The notes under the pieces are model-generated. The model was given only the letters and a program-made list of their open reading frames with translations, ran no database searches and was not told where the DNA came from. DNA of 64,000 bases from Azospirillum brasilense. GTDB taxonomy: Bacteria; Pseudomonadota; Alphaproteobacteria; Azospirillales; Azospirillaceae. Below, one piece after another: positions 44,839-54,147 of the stretch. The DNA lies in assembly GCF_022023855.1 (NCBI RefSeq), contig NZ_CP059449.1, positions 310,001 to 374,000 of the forward strand, read 5' to 3'. The stretch's first letter is position 1, and every line of letters begins with the position of its first letter. A program made the position numbers and the translations under genes.

Positions 44839-45972
44839 TCAGGCGTTTTTCGTGACATGGTCCTTGATGAGGGTGTTCACCTTCCCGGCCGCCTCCATCT
44901 GCACCATGTGACCGGCGTTCGGGACCACCTCGACCCGCGCGGCGGAGCCCAGCGCCGTGGCGTGGCCGGCGGGGATGACGCGATCCTCCGCGCCCCACAC
45001 GACCAGCGTCGGCACCTTCGCGGCCCCGACCTCCGCACCGAGAACGGCCGTCTGCTCGCCGTTCCCGAACATCGAGGACGCGATGGCCCGAAGCGCACCG
45101 TCCACGCCGTCCAGCCGCTTGTACTTCAGCAGGTCGTCGGTCATCTGGCGGCTGACGAGTCCGGTGTCGGCGAACAGGGTCTCCAGCACCGGCTTCAGGT
45201 CGCGGCGCGAGGTCGCGCCGATGAAGCCCGTGATGTAGTCCTGGTTGATCTCCCGCCCCAGGCCGGCCGAGCAGATCAGCGACAGCGACGCCACCCGCTC
45301 CGGCGCGTCGAGCACCGTGCGCATGGACACCGCACCGCCCATGGAATGGCCGACCAGATGCGCGGCCCCGATGCCCACCGCGTCCATGAAGTCCCGCACC
45401 GCCTTCGACAGGCCGGACAGCGTCGGGTCGGGCAGCGTCTTGGCGGACTGGCCGTGCCCCGGCAGATCCAGCGCGTAGACCGTGGCGCCCTCCGCCAGGG
45501 CGTCGATGGTGAACAGCCAGTTGTCGAGGTCGCCGCCGAAGCCATGGACCAGCAGCACGGTCGTCGGGCCGTCACCGCGCTTGGCGTAGCGGATGGTGCC
45601 CGCCGCCGTCTCGGCGAACTCGTAGCGCGGACCGGCATCCGCCCCGTCCTCCTCGCCGTCGGCGGCGGGGACGGCGTAGCCGGCGATGAAGGCATCGATG
45701 TCGCTGTCCGGCACGTCGGGTTCGGCCAGCACGGCGATCAGCGCCTTCACCGGGTAGACGGTGCCGGGCTCGCCCAGCACCCGGCGCAGGACGCCGGTCT
45801 CGCCGGCCTCGACCACGTTGGTGATCTTGTCGGTCTCGACCTCCAGAAGGTCGTCACCCAGGTTGACGGTGGCCCCCGGCTGCTTCAGCCAGCCGGTGAC
45901 CTTGCCCTCCGACATGGACAGGCCCCACTTGGGCATGACGATGGGCTTGATGCGCTCGTTGAGAGTGGTCAT
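44839..45972 (-). CDS. acoC: Acetoin dehydrogenase E2 component (dihydrolipoamide acetyltransferase, AcoC type)
   Basis: A 377-residue protein. Lipoyl domain at residues 8-85 with lipoyl-Lys49 in EVETDKITNVVEA. The C-terminal half is an alpha/beta-hydrolase fold with VHGFGGDLDNW, the elbow GHSMGG, WGAEDRVIP and NAGHMVQME. AcoC proteins have this hydrolase-type catalytic domain instead of the usual E2 core. It starts 18 nt after acoB. It transfers the acetyl group from acetoin cleavage to CoA. Confidence 0.95.
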   Translation of the reverse strand: MTTLNERIKPIVMPKWGLSMSEGKVTGWLKQPGATVNLGDDLLEVETDKITNVVEAGETGVLRRVLGEPGTVYPVKALIAVLAEPDVPDSDIDAFIAGYAVPAADGEEDGADAGPRYEFAETAAGTIRYAKRGDGPTTVLLVHGFGGDLDNWLFTIDALAEGATVYALDLPGHGQSAKTLPDPTLSGLSKAVRDFMDAVGIGAAHLVGHSMGGAVSMRTVLDAPERVASLSLICSAGLGREINQDYITGFIGATSRRDLKPVLETLFADTGLVSRQMTDDLLKYKRLDGVDGALRAIASSMFGNGEQTAVLGAEVGAAKVPTLVVWGAEDRVIPAGHATALGSAARVEVVPNAGHMVQMEAAGKVNTLIKDHVTKNA

Positions 45973-45990
45973 GAAAAAGCGGCTCCGGGA

Positions 45991-47022
45991 TCAGGCGGCG
46001 AGGGTGCTGCGGGGCGAGGGGGCCATCGTGCGGCGGACGGCGGCGGCGACGGCCTCGGCGCTGGGGATGTAGAGGTCCTCCAGCGAGGGCGAGAAGGGCA
46101 CCGGCGTGTGCGGCGGCGTCACCATCTGGATGCCGGACTTCAGCGCGCCGAAGGCGTTCTGCGCCACGAAGGCCGAAATGTCGGTGGCGAGGTTGCAGCG
46201 CGGGTGCGCCTCGTCCACCACGACCAGCCGGCCGGTGCGCTCCACGCTGTCGATGATGGTGTCCCAGTCGATGGGCGACAGGGTGCGCAGGTCGATGACC
46301 TCCGCCTCCACCTTGTCCCTGGCGAGCGTGTCCGCCGCCTCCATGGCGCGGTGGACGGTCAGGCCGTAGCTGACGATGGTGACGTGATCGCCGTCGCGGA
46401 GCACGTTCGCCTCGCCGAAGGGGATGGCGTAGGACTCCGCCGGCACCTCGGTCTCATGACCGTAGAGGTTCTTGTGCTCGCAGAAGATGACCGGGTCGTT
46501 GTCGCGGATCGACTGGATCAGCAGGCCCTTGGCGTCATAGGCGTTCGACGGGCAGACGACCTTCAGCCCGGGAATGTGGGTGAACAGCGGGGTGAGCATC
46601 TGCGAATGCTGGGCCGCCGCGCGGAAGCCCGCGCCGACCATGCCGCGGATCACCACCGGCGTTTCCGCCTTGCCCCCGAACATGTAGCGGAACTTGGCCG
46701 CCTGGTTGAAGATCTGGTCGAAGCAGACGCCCATAAAGTCCATGAACATCAATTCCGCGACCGGGCGCATGCCGCAGGCGGCGGCGCCGATGGCCGCACC
46801 GATGTAGGCGGACTCCGACAGGGGCGTGTCCAGCAGGCGGTCGCCGTGCTTGGCGAACAGGCCCTTGGTGACGCCCAGCACGCCGCCCCAGGCGTCGTCC
46901 TCGCCGGGCGCGCCGGTGCCCCCGACGATGTCCTCGCCCATGAGGATGACGGTCGGGTCGCGGCGCATTTCGAGGTCCAACGCCTCGTTGATCGCCGTCT
47001 TCATGCTGATTTTGCGGGACAT
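45991..47022 (-). CDS. acoB: Acetoin dehydrogenase E1 beta subunit
   Basis: A 343-residue transketolase-like subunit: AINEALDLEMRRDPTVILMG, DTPLSESAYIGAAIGAA and RGMVGAGFRAAAQHSQML. GGAGGAAACACC precedes ATG 47022. It pairs with AcoA to form the TPP-dependent E1 that cleaves acetoin to acetaldehyde and an enzyme-bound hydroxyethyl group. Confidence 0.95.
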   Translation of the reverse strand: MSRKISMKTAINEALDLEMRRDPTVILMGEDIVGGTGAPGEDDAWGGVLGVTKGLFAKHGDRLLDTPLSESAYIGAAIGAAACGMRPVAELMFMDFMGVCFDQIFNQAAKFRYMFGGKAETPVVIRGMVGAGFRAAAQHSQMLTPLFTHIPGLKVVCPSNAYDAKGLLIQSIRDNDPVIFCEHKNLYGHETEVPAESYAIPFGEANVLRDGDHVTIVSYGLTVHRAMEAADTLARDKVEAEVIDLRTLSPIDWDTIIDSVERTGRLVVVDEAHPRCNLATDISAFVAQNAFGALKSGIQMVTPPHTPVPFSPSLEDLYIPSAEAVAAAVRRTMAPSPRSTLAA

Positions 47023-47063
47023 GGTGTTTCCTCCGGTGAATGCCGTTTTTTGGCGTGGGCCGC

Positions 47064-48047
47064 TCAGTAGGCGACGTAGACGTCTTTCAGCAGGTCGGCG
47101 GCGACGGGCAGCGGGGCCGCCTTGGCGCAGCGCACGGCGTCCTCGATCAGCGCGTTCACCTCGCGGTCGATGGCTTCCAGCTCGGCGGGGGCGACGGTGC
47201 CGGTCTCGGTCAGGCGCTGGGCGAGCAGCTTGATGCAATCGCGGTTGGCGCGCAGGCTCTCCACCTCGCCCTTGGCGCGGTAAGTCTGGGCGTCGCCTTC
47301 GAAATGGCCGTAGAAGCGGACCATGTTGCACTCCAGCAGCGCCGGGCCGCCGCCTTCGCGGGCGCGCCGGATGATTTCGCCGGCCGCCTCGTGCACCGCG
47401 AAGAAATCGGTGCCGTCCACCGTCACGCCGGGCAGGCCGAAGCCGGTGGCGCGGTCGATGTAGCTGTCGCATGAGACCGCCCATTCCATGGCAGTGGATT
47501 CGGCGTAGCCGTTGTTCTCCACCACGAAGATGACCGGCAGGTTCCACACCGCCGCGAGGTTCATGCTCTCCAGGAAGGTGCCCTGGTTCGACGCGCCGTC
47601 GCCGACGAAGGTGATGCCGACCCCGCCGTCGCCCCGGAACTTGGCGGCCAGCGCCGCCCCGCAGATCAGCGGCGCGCCGGCGCCCAGGATGCCGTTGGCG
47701 CCCATCATGCCCTTCGACAGGTCGGCGATGTGCATCGACCCGCCCTTGCCCCGGCAGGCGCCGGTGGAACGGCCGTAGATCTCCGCCATCATCTCATGGA
47801 CATCGACTCCCTTGGCGATGCAATGACCGTGGCCGCGATGGGTCGAGGCGATGCGGTCGATGTCGTTCAGGTGCATCATGATGCCGGTGGCGCAGGCCTC
47901 CTCACCGGCGTAGAGGTGCACGAAGCCCGGAATGTCGCCCTTGGCGAAGTCGATGTGCAGACGCTCCTCGAACTCGCGGATGGTCCGCATGGTCCGGTAG
48001 GCTTGCAGCAGGTCCGCTTTGTCGAGTGGATAAGGATTGTTGGTCAC
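47064..48047 (-). CDS. acoA: Acetoin dehydrogenase E1 alpha subunit
   Basis: A 327-residue TPP-binding subunit with HRGHGHCIAKG, the TPP motif GDGASNQGTFLESMN, and VVENNGYAES. I set the start at GTG 48047 (VTNNPYPLDK), preceded by AGGGGAG at the right distance; the longer ATG frame from 48119 is Arg-rich and overlaps acoX. Acts with AcoB. Confidence 0.94.
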   Translation of the reverse strand: MTNNPYPLDKADLLQAYRTMRTIREFEERLHIDFAKGDIPGFVHLYAGEEACATGIMMHLNDIDRIASTHRGHGHCIAKGVDVHEMMAEIYGRSTGACRGKGGSMHIADLSKGMMGANGILGAGAPLICGAALAAKFRGDGGVGITFVGDGASNQGTFLESMNLAAVWNLPVIFVVENNGYAESTAMEWAVSCDSYIDRATGFGLPGVTVDGTDFFAVHEAAGEIIRRAREGGGPALLECNMVRFYGHFEGDAQTYRAKGEVESLRANRDCIKLLAQRLTETGTVAPAELEAIDREVNALIEDAVRCAKAAPLPVAADLLKDVYVAY

Positions 48048-48087
48048 TGACGTTTCTCCCCTGTCAGGTTTTTCGAAGGCAGGTTTT

Positions 48088-49131
48088 TCAAGGCTCGGCC
48101 GTGACCGGCGCCGGGGCACCGGTCAGCAGCCTGTGTTGGGCGGCGTGCTGCATGCAGCCGCCCACGTTCACGGTGCGGAAGGCGTCGTCCCGAAGCGTCA
48201 GGGACACGCGGTCTTGCGCCGAGAATGCGATTTCCCGCTCGCCGTCGAGCGCGATGGAGCCGGCCTTCACCTCCGGCACGAAGGGCACGCCGGCCGGCAT
48301 GCGGCGCCAATCAGCGACGCCGACCGAGGCCATCAGCCCAGGCGCGATGGGTGCGCGCAGCACCGTTACGCCGGACGCCGGTGTGCCGAGACGCACCATC
48401 AGCCCGCCGCTCTCCTCCCGCGTCACGGGCTCCAGCAGGCCGGCGATGGCCGACATGCCGATGACCTCCGGGTCGGCGAAGGTGACGAACAGCTCGCGGA
48501 AGCTTTCCGGCTTCCACAGGGCGCGGGCCCCGACGTAGCGCTCGGTCACCAGAGCGACATCGACCAGCGCGATCTCCTCCACCCGGCCGTTGAGCGACAC
48601 GTCGATGCGCTTGTTCGCCGCGAAGGCGATCTCCGCGGGCACCTGCCCGGTCACGGCCAGGCCGGTCGCCAGCCCGGTGATGGTCGGTTCGCGGTGTTCG
48701 GGAAAGGCGTTGTTGGTGCCGGTGGAGATGCCGGCCACGGGCACTGCCCCGCAGTGCGCCACCACGGCGCGGTGCGTGCCGTCGCCGCCCAGCACGACGA
48801 TGGCGGCGACTCCCGCCCGGCGCATCGCGTCCGCCGCCCGATGGGTGTCGGCGACGGTGCCGGTGACCGGCATGGGCAGCGGGTGAATGGTGGGATAGGG
48901 GGCCTCGCCGTGCGCCGCCGCCCGTGACAGCCCGCGCGCCACATGGCGCCCGATGCCGCCATGCTCCGGCATCATCAGGACATCGGTGACCCCGCAGGCG
49001 CGCAGCGCGGCCAGCACCCGCAGGACGATGTTGGCGCGATCCGTGATCTGGAGGTTCGCCGCGTTCGCGACGACCCGGCGGATGTCGCGTGCGGATACTG
49101 GATTGGCAATGATGCCGATGACCGGTGCCAC
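48088..49131 (-). CDS. acoX: AcoX, ATP-NAD kinase-like protein of acetoin operons
   Basis: A 347-residue protein with an NAD-kinase-like fold: IGIIANPVSARDIRR, the GGDGTHRAV motif, and STGTNNAFPE. It is the first gene of the acetoin operon, as in Ralstonia and Pseudomonas acoXABC. Its exact role is not settled. It starts 41 nt downstream of a near-consensus sigma-54 promoter. The stop overlaps no other start; acoA begins 40 nt later. Confidence 0.92.
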   Translation of the reverse strand: MAPVIGIIANPVSARDIRRVVANAANLQITDRANIVLRVLAALRACGVTDVLMMPEHGGIGRHVARGLSRAAAHGEAPYPTIHPLPMPVTGTVADTHRAADAMRRAGVAAIVVLGGDGTHRAVVAHCGAVPVAGISTGTNNAFPEHREPTITGLATGLAVTGQVPAEIAFAANKRIDVSLNGRVEEIALVDVALVTERYVGARALWKPESFRELFVTFADPEVIGMSAIAGLLEPVTREESGGLMVRLGTPASGVTVLRAPIAPGLMASVGVADWRRMPAGVPFVPEVKAGSIALDGEREIAFSAQDRVSLTLRDDAFRTVNVGGCMQHAAQHRLLTGAPAPVTAEP

Positions 49132-49171
49132 GCGTCCTCCCCTTCGCTTCGATGTTTTGAAGGGGTCTGGG

Positions 49172-49186
49172 GCAAGAGCCGTGCCA
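49172..49186 (-). promoter_or_regulatory. Sigma-54 (-24/-12) promoter of the acetoin operon
   Basis: On the minus strand the sequence is TGGCAC-GGCTC-TTGC, a full match to TGGCAC N5 TTGC. It lies 41 nt before the acoX start, with the AcoR-type activator gene adjacent. Confidence 0.9.
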
Positions 49187-49257
49187 AATGTGCGTATAGC
49201 TGACTATCGTGGTTCCGCAACGGTTTGCGCGACGAGTGGCGGTGTTGCGATCGCCTC

Positions 49258-49299
49258 ACCTGTTGCATGACCTGTTGCAGGGGCGTTGCAACAGGTGTG
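49258..49299. promoter_or_regulatory. Upstream activator site, probable AcoR binding
   Basis: ACCTGTTGCA (49270-49279) and TGCAACAGGT (49287-49296) form a perfect 10-bp inverted repeat with 7 bp between. A further direct copy, CACCTGTTGCATGA, starts at 49258. They sit about 75-120 bp upstream of the sigma-54 promoter, the usual distance for an enhancer. AcoR binding is inferred from position. Confidence 0.7.
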
Positions 49300-49306
49300 G
49301 CATGCC

Positions 49307-51241
49307 TCAATCCAGCCGGTGCGGCGGGACGATGCCGAAACGGCGCATCTGGCGGTGGATGGTCGAGCGGTCCACGCCCATGTCCCGCGCCGCCGCCGAC
49401 ACGTTCCAGTGCAGGCGGCGCAACACCTCGCGCAGGCGGACGGCGGGGTCGTCGCTGTCCGGGGCGGGCGTCGGAGCGCTGGCCGGCCACGCCTCGAACA
49501 CGCCGCTGCGCTGCACGGGGTCGGGAATGTCCATCAGTTCGATCAGCCCGTCGGTGCAGACGGCGCAGGCGTAGTCGAGCGCGTTCACCAGCTCGCGCAC
49601 GTTGCCGGGCCAGCCGTGGGCGCGCAGGGCCGCCAGCGCCGGAGCGGCGATGGTGTAGCCGATGCCGTCCCGTTCCGTCCGCTCGGCCAGCAGCCGGTCG
49701 ATCAGCCAGTCGAGGTCGCCGCGCTGGCGCAGCGGCGGCACGGTGAACACCGCGCCGTTGAGACGGAAATACAGGTCGTCGCGGAACGTCCCGGCCTTGA
49801 TCAGTTCGACAAGATCGCGGTGGGTGGCGGCAATGACGCGCACGTCCACCGACACCGCCTTGGTGCGGCCGATGGGGGTGACCTCCCGCTCCGCCAGGAC
49901 GCGCAGCAGGCGTGTCTGCGACGACAGCGGCATGTCGCCGATCTCGTCCAGGAACAGCGTGCCGCCGTCCGCCTCCAGGATCAGCCCCTTCCTGCCCCGC
50001 GACGTGGCCCCGGTGAAGGAGCCGGGCTCATGGCCGAACAACTCGCTTTCGATCAGCGCCTCCGGCAGCGCGGCGCAGTTCACGGCGATGAAGGGCTTGG
50101 CCGCGCGCACGCTCGACCGGTGCAGGGCCTTGGCGAGGTGTTCCTTGCCGGTGCCGGTCTCGCCATGGATCAGCAGGCTCATCCGCGTGTTCACCAGCTT
50201 CGCCGCGCGCGTCAGCACCGCTTTCAGCGCCGGATCGCCGCCGCACATCGCCTGGAGCGGCTTGGGCAGGCTTCCCTCGTCTTCTTTGCGTGGGCGCGGG
50301 ACAGCGATGGCCGGTGGCGGCATCGCCTGCGCGAACAGGGGTGTCCCACTGCGCCGCAGGCGGAGGGTGCGCTGGTCGGTGGGCAAAGAGCGCACGAACC
50401 GCACCAGATCGTCCACCTGGCAGTCGAACAGGTCGGAGAAGGACCGCCCGATGAGATGCTCCCGGTCCTCCCCTTCGCCGGCCAGCAGTCGACACGCACG
50501 GTGATTGAAGCCGATGATCCGCCCGGCGCCATCCAGCGCGATCACGAAGTCCGGATCGACCTCCGCGAACTCCTGGGAGGCGGAGAGCTTGACCACCCAC
50601 TCCCGGCGGAAATTGTTGTAGAGGTTGGCGTTTTCGATCTTGTGCGTGTAAGCCTTGACCAGTTGGAGGGCCAGATACTGGCTGATCTTGGGCTCCGGCG
50701 AACGGAGCGCGGAGATGTCCAGCACCGCCGCAAGCCCGCCGCCGCTGTGGAACACCGGAGCCGCCGTGCAGGTGAGGGGAATGTGGGTCGCGTCGAAATG
50801 GTCCGTCTGGTGGACGGTCAACGCCTCGCCCGTGGCGATGCAGGTGCCGACCGCGCAGGTACCGGCCCGGCCCTCGTTCCAGTCCGCGCCGAGATAGAGG
50901 CCGGTCCGGCGCAGGTCGTTGTCCGACGCCCGGTCTCCGATGAAATCGACGGTGACGCCGTTGCTGTCGGTCAGCAGCAGGGCGTAGCCCATGCCGGCCA
51001 CCTGATGATACAGCGCCTCCAGCCCGAAGCGGGCCATGCGCAGGAACTCGTCCATCGCGTCGCGGTGCAGGCACAGGCGCTCGTGCGGCAGAATGTAGGC
51101 CTCGCGCCGGACGGTCGGATCCAGCTTGTGGTCGGCCACGCACCGGCGCCAGGATGCGGTGATGATGGCGTCGCGCTTCGACGCGATCCCTTCCGAGACG
51201 CGGACCAATTCGTTGATGTGCGCCGCTTTGGCGTTCTCCAT
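49307..51241 (-). CDS. acoR: Sigma-54-dependent activator of acetoin catabolism
   Basis: A 644-residue enhancer-binding protein. An N-terminal GAF-type sensor ([20 protein letters not shown], about residues 100-200) is followed by a PAS-like segment. The AAA+ domain has Walker [10 protein letters not shown] and Walker [14 protein letters not shown]. The sigma-54 loop reads GSFTGA instead of GAFTGA. A Fis-type HTH ends the protein ([20 protein letters not shown]). GGGAGG precedes ATG 51241. It is adjacent to the sigma-54 promoter it should control. Confidence 0.94.
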   Translation of the reverse strand: MENAKAAHINELVRVSEGIASKRDAIITASWRRCVADHKLDPTVRREAYILPHERLCLHRDAMDEFLRMARFGLEALYHQVAGMGYALLLTDSNGVTVDFIGDRASDNDLRRTGLYLGADWNEGRAGTCAVGTCIATGEALTVHQTDHFDATHIPLTCTAAPVFHSGGGLAAVLDISALRSPEPKISQYLALQLVKAYTHKIENANLYNNFRREWVVKLSASQEFAEVDPDFVIALDGAGRIIGFNHRACRLLAGEGEDREHLIGRSFSDLFDCQVDDLVRFVRSLPTDQRTLRLRRSGTPLFAQAMPPPAIAVPRPRKEDEGSLPKPLQAMCGGDPALKAVLTRAAKLVNTRMSLLIHGETGTGKEHLAKALHRSSVRAAKPFIAVNCAALPEALIESELFGHEPGSFTGATSRGRKGLILEADGGTLFLDEIGDMPLSSQTRLLRVLAEREVTPIGRTKAVSVDVRVIAATHRDLVELIKAGTFRDDLYFRLNGAVFTVPPLRQRGDLDWLIDRLLAERTERDGIGYTIAAPALAALRAHGWPGNVRELVNALDYACAVCTDGLIELMDIPDPVQRSGVFEAWPASAPTPAPDSDDPAVRLREVLRRLHWNVSAAARDMGVDRSTIHRQMRRFGIVPPHRLD

Positions 51242-51329
51242 CAGCGTATCCTCCCTGGAGCGCAATCGCTCTGATCTGGTCAGCCAGATCGGAGCAATAT
51301 ATCAAGCGCGTCGTCACACAGGCAATTTG

Positions 51330-51344
51330 TGCAATAGTATTGCA
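51330..51344. promoter_or_regulatory. Palindrome upstream of acoR
   Basis: TGCAATA-G-TATTGCA is a perfect 7-1-7 palindrome 90 bp before acoR. Its TTGCA arms resemble the TGCAAC arms of the acetoin activator site. The remaining gap (51242-51670) contains no convincing gene; a 78-codon minus frame there is rejected. Confidence 0.4.
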
Positions 51345-51670
51345 GGCACTTGTGCCGCGGCCCGGAAGTGAGCCCCTCGGCTGGTCCTGTTCAGGTTCCG
51401 GCAGCTTTCGTGCAAGCCTCCGTTTTGGAGGTGAAGGATGCGGCGCCGCACCGCTCTTCGACCAGTGACGGCGACTTGGTTGCGCGCCGCAACGCTCCGG
51501 CGGCGTCCCGCTGACCAAAAGCCATGGTGAAAGCCGCAGCGATCGACTGTTGAAGCCAGGAACCATGCGGGACAACAACGTGCCGACGCACCGGCCTGCC
51601 TTCGGACCCTTCATTCTTGGGACTCATCGGCCATAAGGCAGCCTAAGCGTTCGGATCGGGGGCCAGGAAC

Positions 51671-54010
51671 ATGAGTCGAGATCCGCACGTCGGGGGAAGC
51701 GCACAGGGGAGCACACGGGCGTCCACCCGGCCGCCCGCCCGGTATGATGACGAGTTGGAACAGGCGCTCACCGCGGCCGAGGATGCCCGCGATGAGGCCA
51801 TGCGCATGGCCCGGGAGAGCGACCGTCTCCAGGCGCTTCTGATCGACCGCGATCGCGAGGTGGCCCGTTTGCGGGCGGAAGCCGAGCAACGCGAGGCGAT
51901 CTCCCGGATGCTGTTGAGTCAGGTCGAGACGACGGTGCGCGACCGGCATTTCCGGGACGCCAGCACAGCCGAGGAGTTGCAGGTCGCCTTGGAGGAGTTG
52001 GAGGTCACCAACGCCGCCCTTGCCCAAGCCAACGAAGAGCTTGAGAAGAAGATCGTCGAGAGGACCGCGGCCATCCGCGCGAGCGAGACCAAATACCGCC
52101 TGCTGTTCGAGGCGATGGACGAGGGCTTTCTGCTCGGCGATGTCCTCTTTGACGAAGCCGACCGGCCGGTCGACATCCGGTTTCTTGAGGCGAATCCCTC
52201 CGCGACCCGCTTGATGAGGCAGGATGTCGTCGGGCGGCGGCTTCGGGAGATCGATCCGTCCTTCGAGCCCCACTGGTACGAGGTCTTCGGCCGCGCCGCG
52301 CGCGCCGGCAAGGCCACCCGTGCGGAGTTGTGCGCGAAGCCGTTGCGCGCCTGGTTCGACTTTTGCGTCTTCAAGGTGGGCGATGCCGACGACCGGCGTG
52401 TCGCCATCGTGTTCAAGGACGTCACCGAGCGCAAGCGGATCGAAGACGCGCTGAAGCGGTTCAATGCCACCCTGGAAGAGCGGATCGCCGAGCGCACCCG
52501 CGAGCGTGACCACCTGTGGGAGCTCAGCGAGGACCTCCTCGTCTATGCCGATTACGACGGCCGCCTGCTGCGGATCAGCCCGTCCTGGTCGCGCCTGCTG
52601 GGCCATGAGCATGCGGCGTTGCTCGCGCGTCCTTACAGCGAGATCATTCACCCGGAAGACATTGGGCTGGTGCGGGCGGCGCTGGACGAGCTTCGCGACC
52701 GCCGCCGCCCCATGCGGCTCAAGTGCCGGATCCTGGCGGCGGACGGCTCCTGGCGCTGGATCGCCTGGGTCCTCTCGCCCGATCCGGACGGTTGCCACCT
52801 GCACGGCGTCGGCCGCGACATCACCGCCGAGGAGGCGGCCAGGGCGGCGCTTCACAACGCCGAGGAGCAGCTTCATCAGGCGCAGAAGATGGAGGCGGTG
52901 GGCCAGTTGACCGGCGGTGTCGCCCACGACTTCAACAACCTGCTGATGGCGGTGCTCGGCAACCTCGATCTGCTGCGCAAGCACTTGGCCACCGACCCCA
53001 AGGCCAAACGGCTGATCAGCGGCGCCATGCAGGGCGCGCAGCGCGGGGCGACGCTGACCCAGCGGCTTCTCGCCTTCGCCCGACGCCAGGATCTGCAGAC
53101 GCAGCCGGTTGCCTTGGGTGCCCTTCTGGACGACATGAGGAATTTGCTGGAACGCTCGGTAGGCCCGCGCATCGTGGTTCGCCTGAAGGTGCCCGCCGCA
53201 CTGCCGCCGGCCCTGGTCGATCCCAACCAACTCGAACTGGCGATCCTCAATCTGGCGGTCAACGCCCGCGATGCCATGCCGGAGGGCGGCACGCTCACCT
53301 TCGACGTCACCGAAGCAGCCGGAACCGCAGCGGGCGGGCGCGCATCCGGCCCCTTTCTGCGCCTGAGCGTTCAGGACACCGGCATGGGCATGGACGCGGA
53401 CACGCTCGCGCGGGCCGTCGAGCCGTTCTTCTCGACCAAGGGCGTGGGCAAGGGCACGGGGCTCGGTCTTTCGATGGTGCACGGGTTGGCGGTGCAGTCC
53501 GGCGGGGCGTTTCGGCTGTCCAGCGCGCCCGGTCGGGGGACCCTCGCGGAGCTGTGGCTGCCGGTGGCCGCCACGCCGGCCGAAGCCGCGGAGCCGACCA
53601 TGGACCCCGCTGTGGACCCCGCTGTGGACCCTGCTGTGGAACCGGTCGTGGAAGCAGCCCCGGCCACGATCCTCGTTGTCGATGACGACGCGTTGATCGC
53701 CATGAGCACCGTCGACATGCTCACCGATCTCGGCCACACCGTCCTTGAGGCGAACGCCGGCCCGCTGGCGCTCGATGTGCTGAGAGGGAACCAGGACATC
53801 GACTTGCTCGTGACCGACTACGCGATGCCCGATATGACGGGAGCTGAACTCGCGTGCGAGGCGCACAGGATCCGCCCCGATCTGCCGGTGCTGCTGGTGA
53901 CCGGCTACGCGGATCTTCCCGACGGGGCCATCATCGATGTGCCGCGGCTCGCCAAGCCGTACACGCAACAGCAGCTCGCCATGGCGGTGGCCAAGCTGCT
54001 GGCGGGGTAG
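51671..54010 (+). CDS. PAS-domain hybrid histidine kinase with C-terminal receiver
   Basis: A 779-residue soluble sensor kinase. An N-terminal coiled coil (residues 25-135) is followed by two PAS domains (about 140-270 and 290-400). The dimerisation/His box is VGQLTGGVAHDFNNLLMA, then the ATPase boxes NLAVNARDAMPEGG and GTGLGLSMVHGLAVQSGG. After a linker of (DPAV)n repeats comes a receiver domain with VVDDD and the phospho-Asp in LLVTDYAMPDMTG. No membrane segment is visible. The input signal and target are unknown; no response regulator gene is adjacent. Confidence 0.94.
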   Translation: MSRDPHVGGSAQGSTRASTRPPARYDDELEQALTAAEDARDEAMRMARESDRLQALLIDRDREVARLRAEAEQREAISRMLLSQVETTVRDRHFRDASTAEELQVALEELEVTNAALAQANEELEKKIVERTAAIRASETKYRLLFEAMDEGFLLGDVLFDEADRPVDIRFLEANPSATRLMRQDVVGRRLREIDPSFEPHWYEVFGRAARAGKATRAELCAKPLRAWFDFCVFKVGDADDRRVAIVFKDVTERKRIEDALKRFNATLEERIAERTRERDHLWELSEDLLVYADYDGRLLRISPSWSRLLGHEHAALLARPYSEIIHPEDIGLVRAALDELRDRRRPMRLKCRILAADGSWRWIAWVLSPDPDGCHLHGVGRDITAEEAARAALHNAEEQLHQAQKMEAVGQLTGGVAHDFNNLLMAVLGNLDLLRKHLATDPKAKRLISGAMQGAQRGATLTQRLLAFARRQDLQTQPVALGALLDDMRNLLERSVGPRIVVRLKVPAALPPALVDPNQLELAILNLAVNARDAMPEGGTLTFDVTEAAGTAAGGRASGPFLRLSVQDTGMGMDADTLARAVEPFFSTKGVGKGTGLGLSMVHGLAVQSGGAFRLSSAPGRGTLAELWLPVAATPAEAAEPTMDPAVDPAVDPAVEPVVEAAPATILVVDDDALIAMSTVDMLTDLGHTVLEANAGPLALDVLRGNQDIDLLVTDYAMPDMTGAELACEAHRIRPDLPVLLVTGYADLPDGAIIDVPRLAKPYTQQQLAMAVAKLLAG

Positions 54011-54147
54011 CCAGAGCCGCTCGAACGTGAAACAAGCGGGCGCGGGAGGTGTGCACAGGATGCCTTCCCGGACGCGATATGCCTTTTGAACCAGCGCTCC
54101 AGGGTGTTGCTGACATGTTGGCGGAATAGCCGGTTGTCGGCAGAGGC

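Noticed and set aside
43933-47070. 1045-codon plus-strand frame across the acetoin genes
   Set aside because: It spans four real genes on the other strand and is low-complexity His/Arg/Gly/Val sequence.
51391-51627. 78-codon minus frame between acoR and the kinase gene
   Set aside because: No strong ribosome site, atypical composition and no recognisable feature; a real small protein cannot be excluded.
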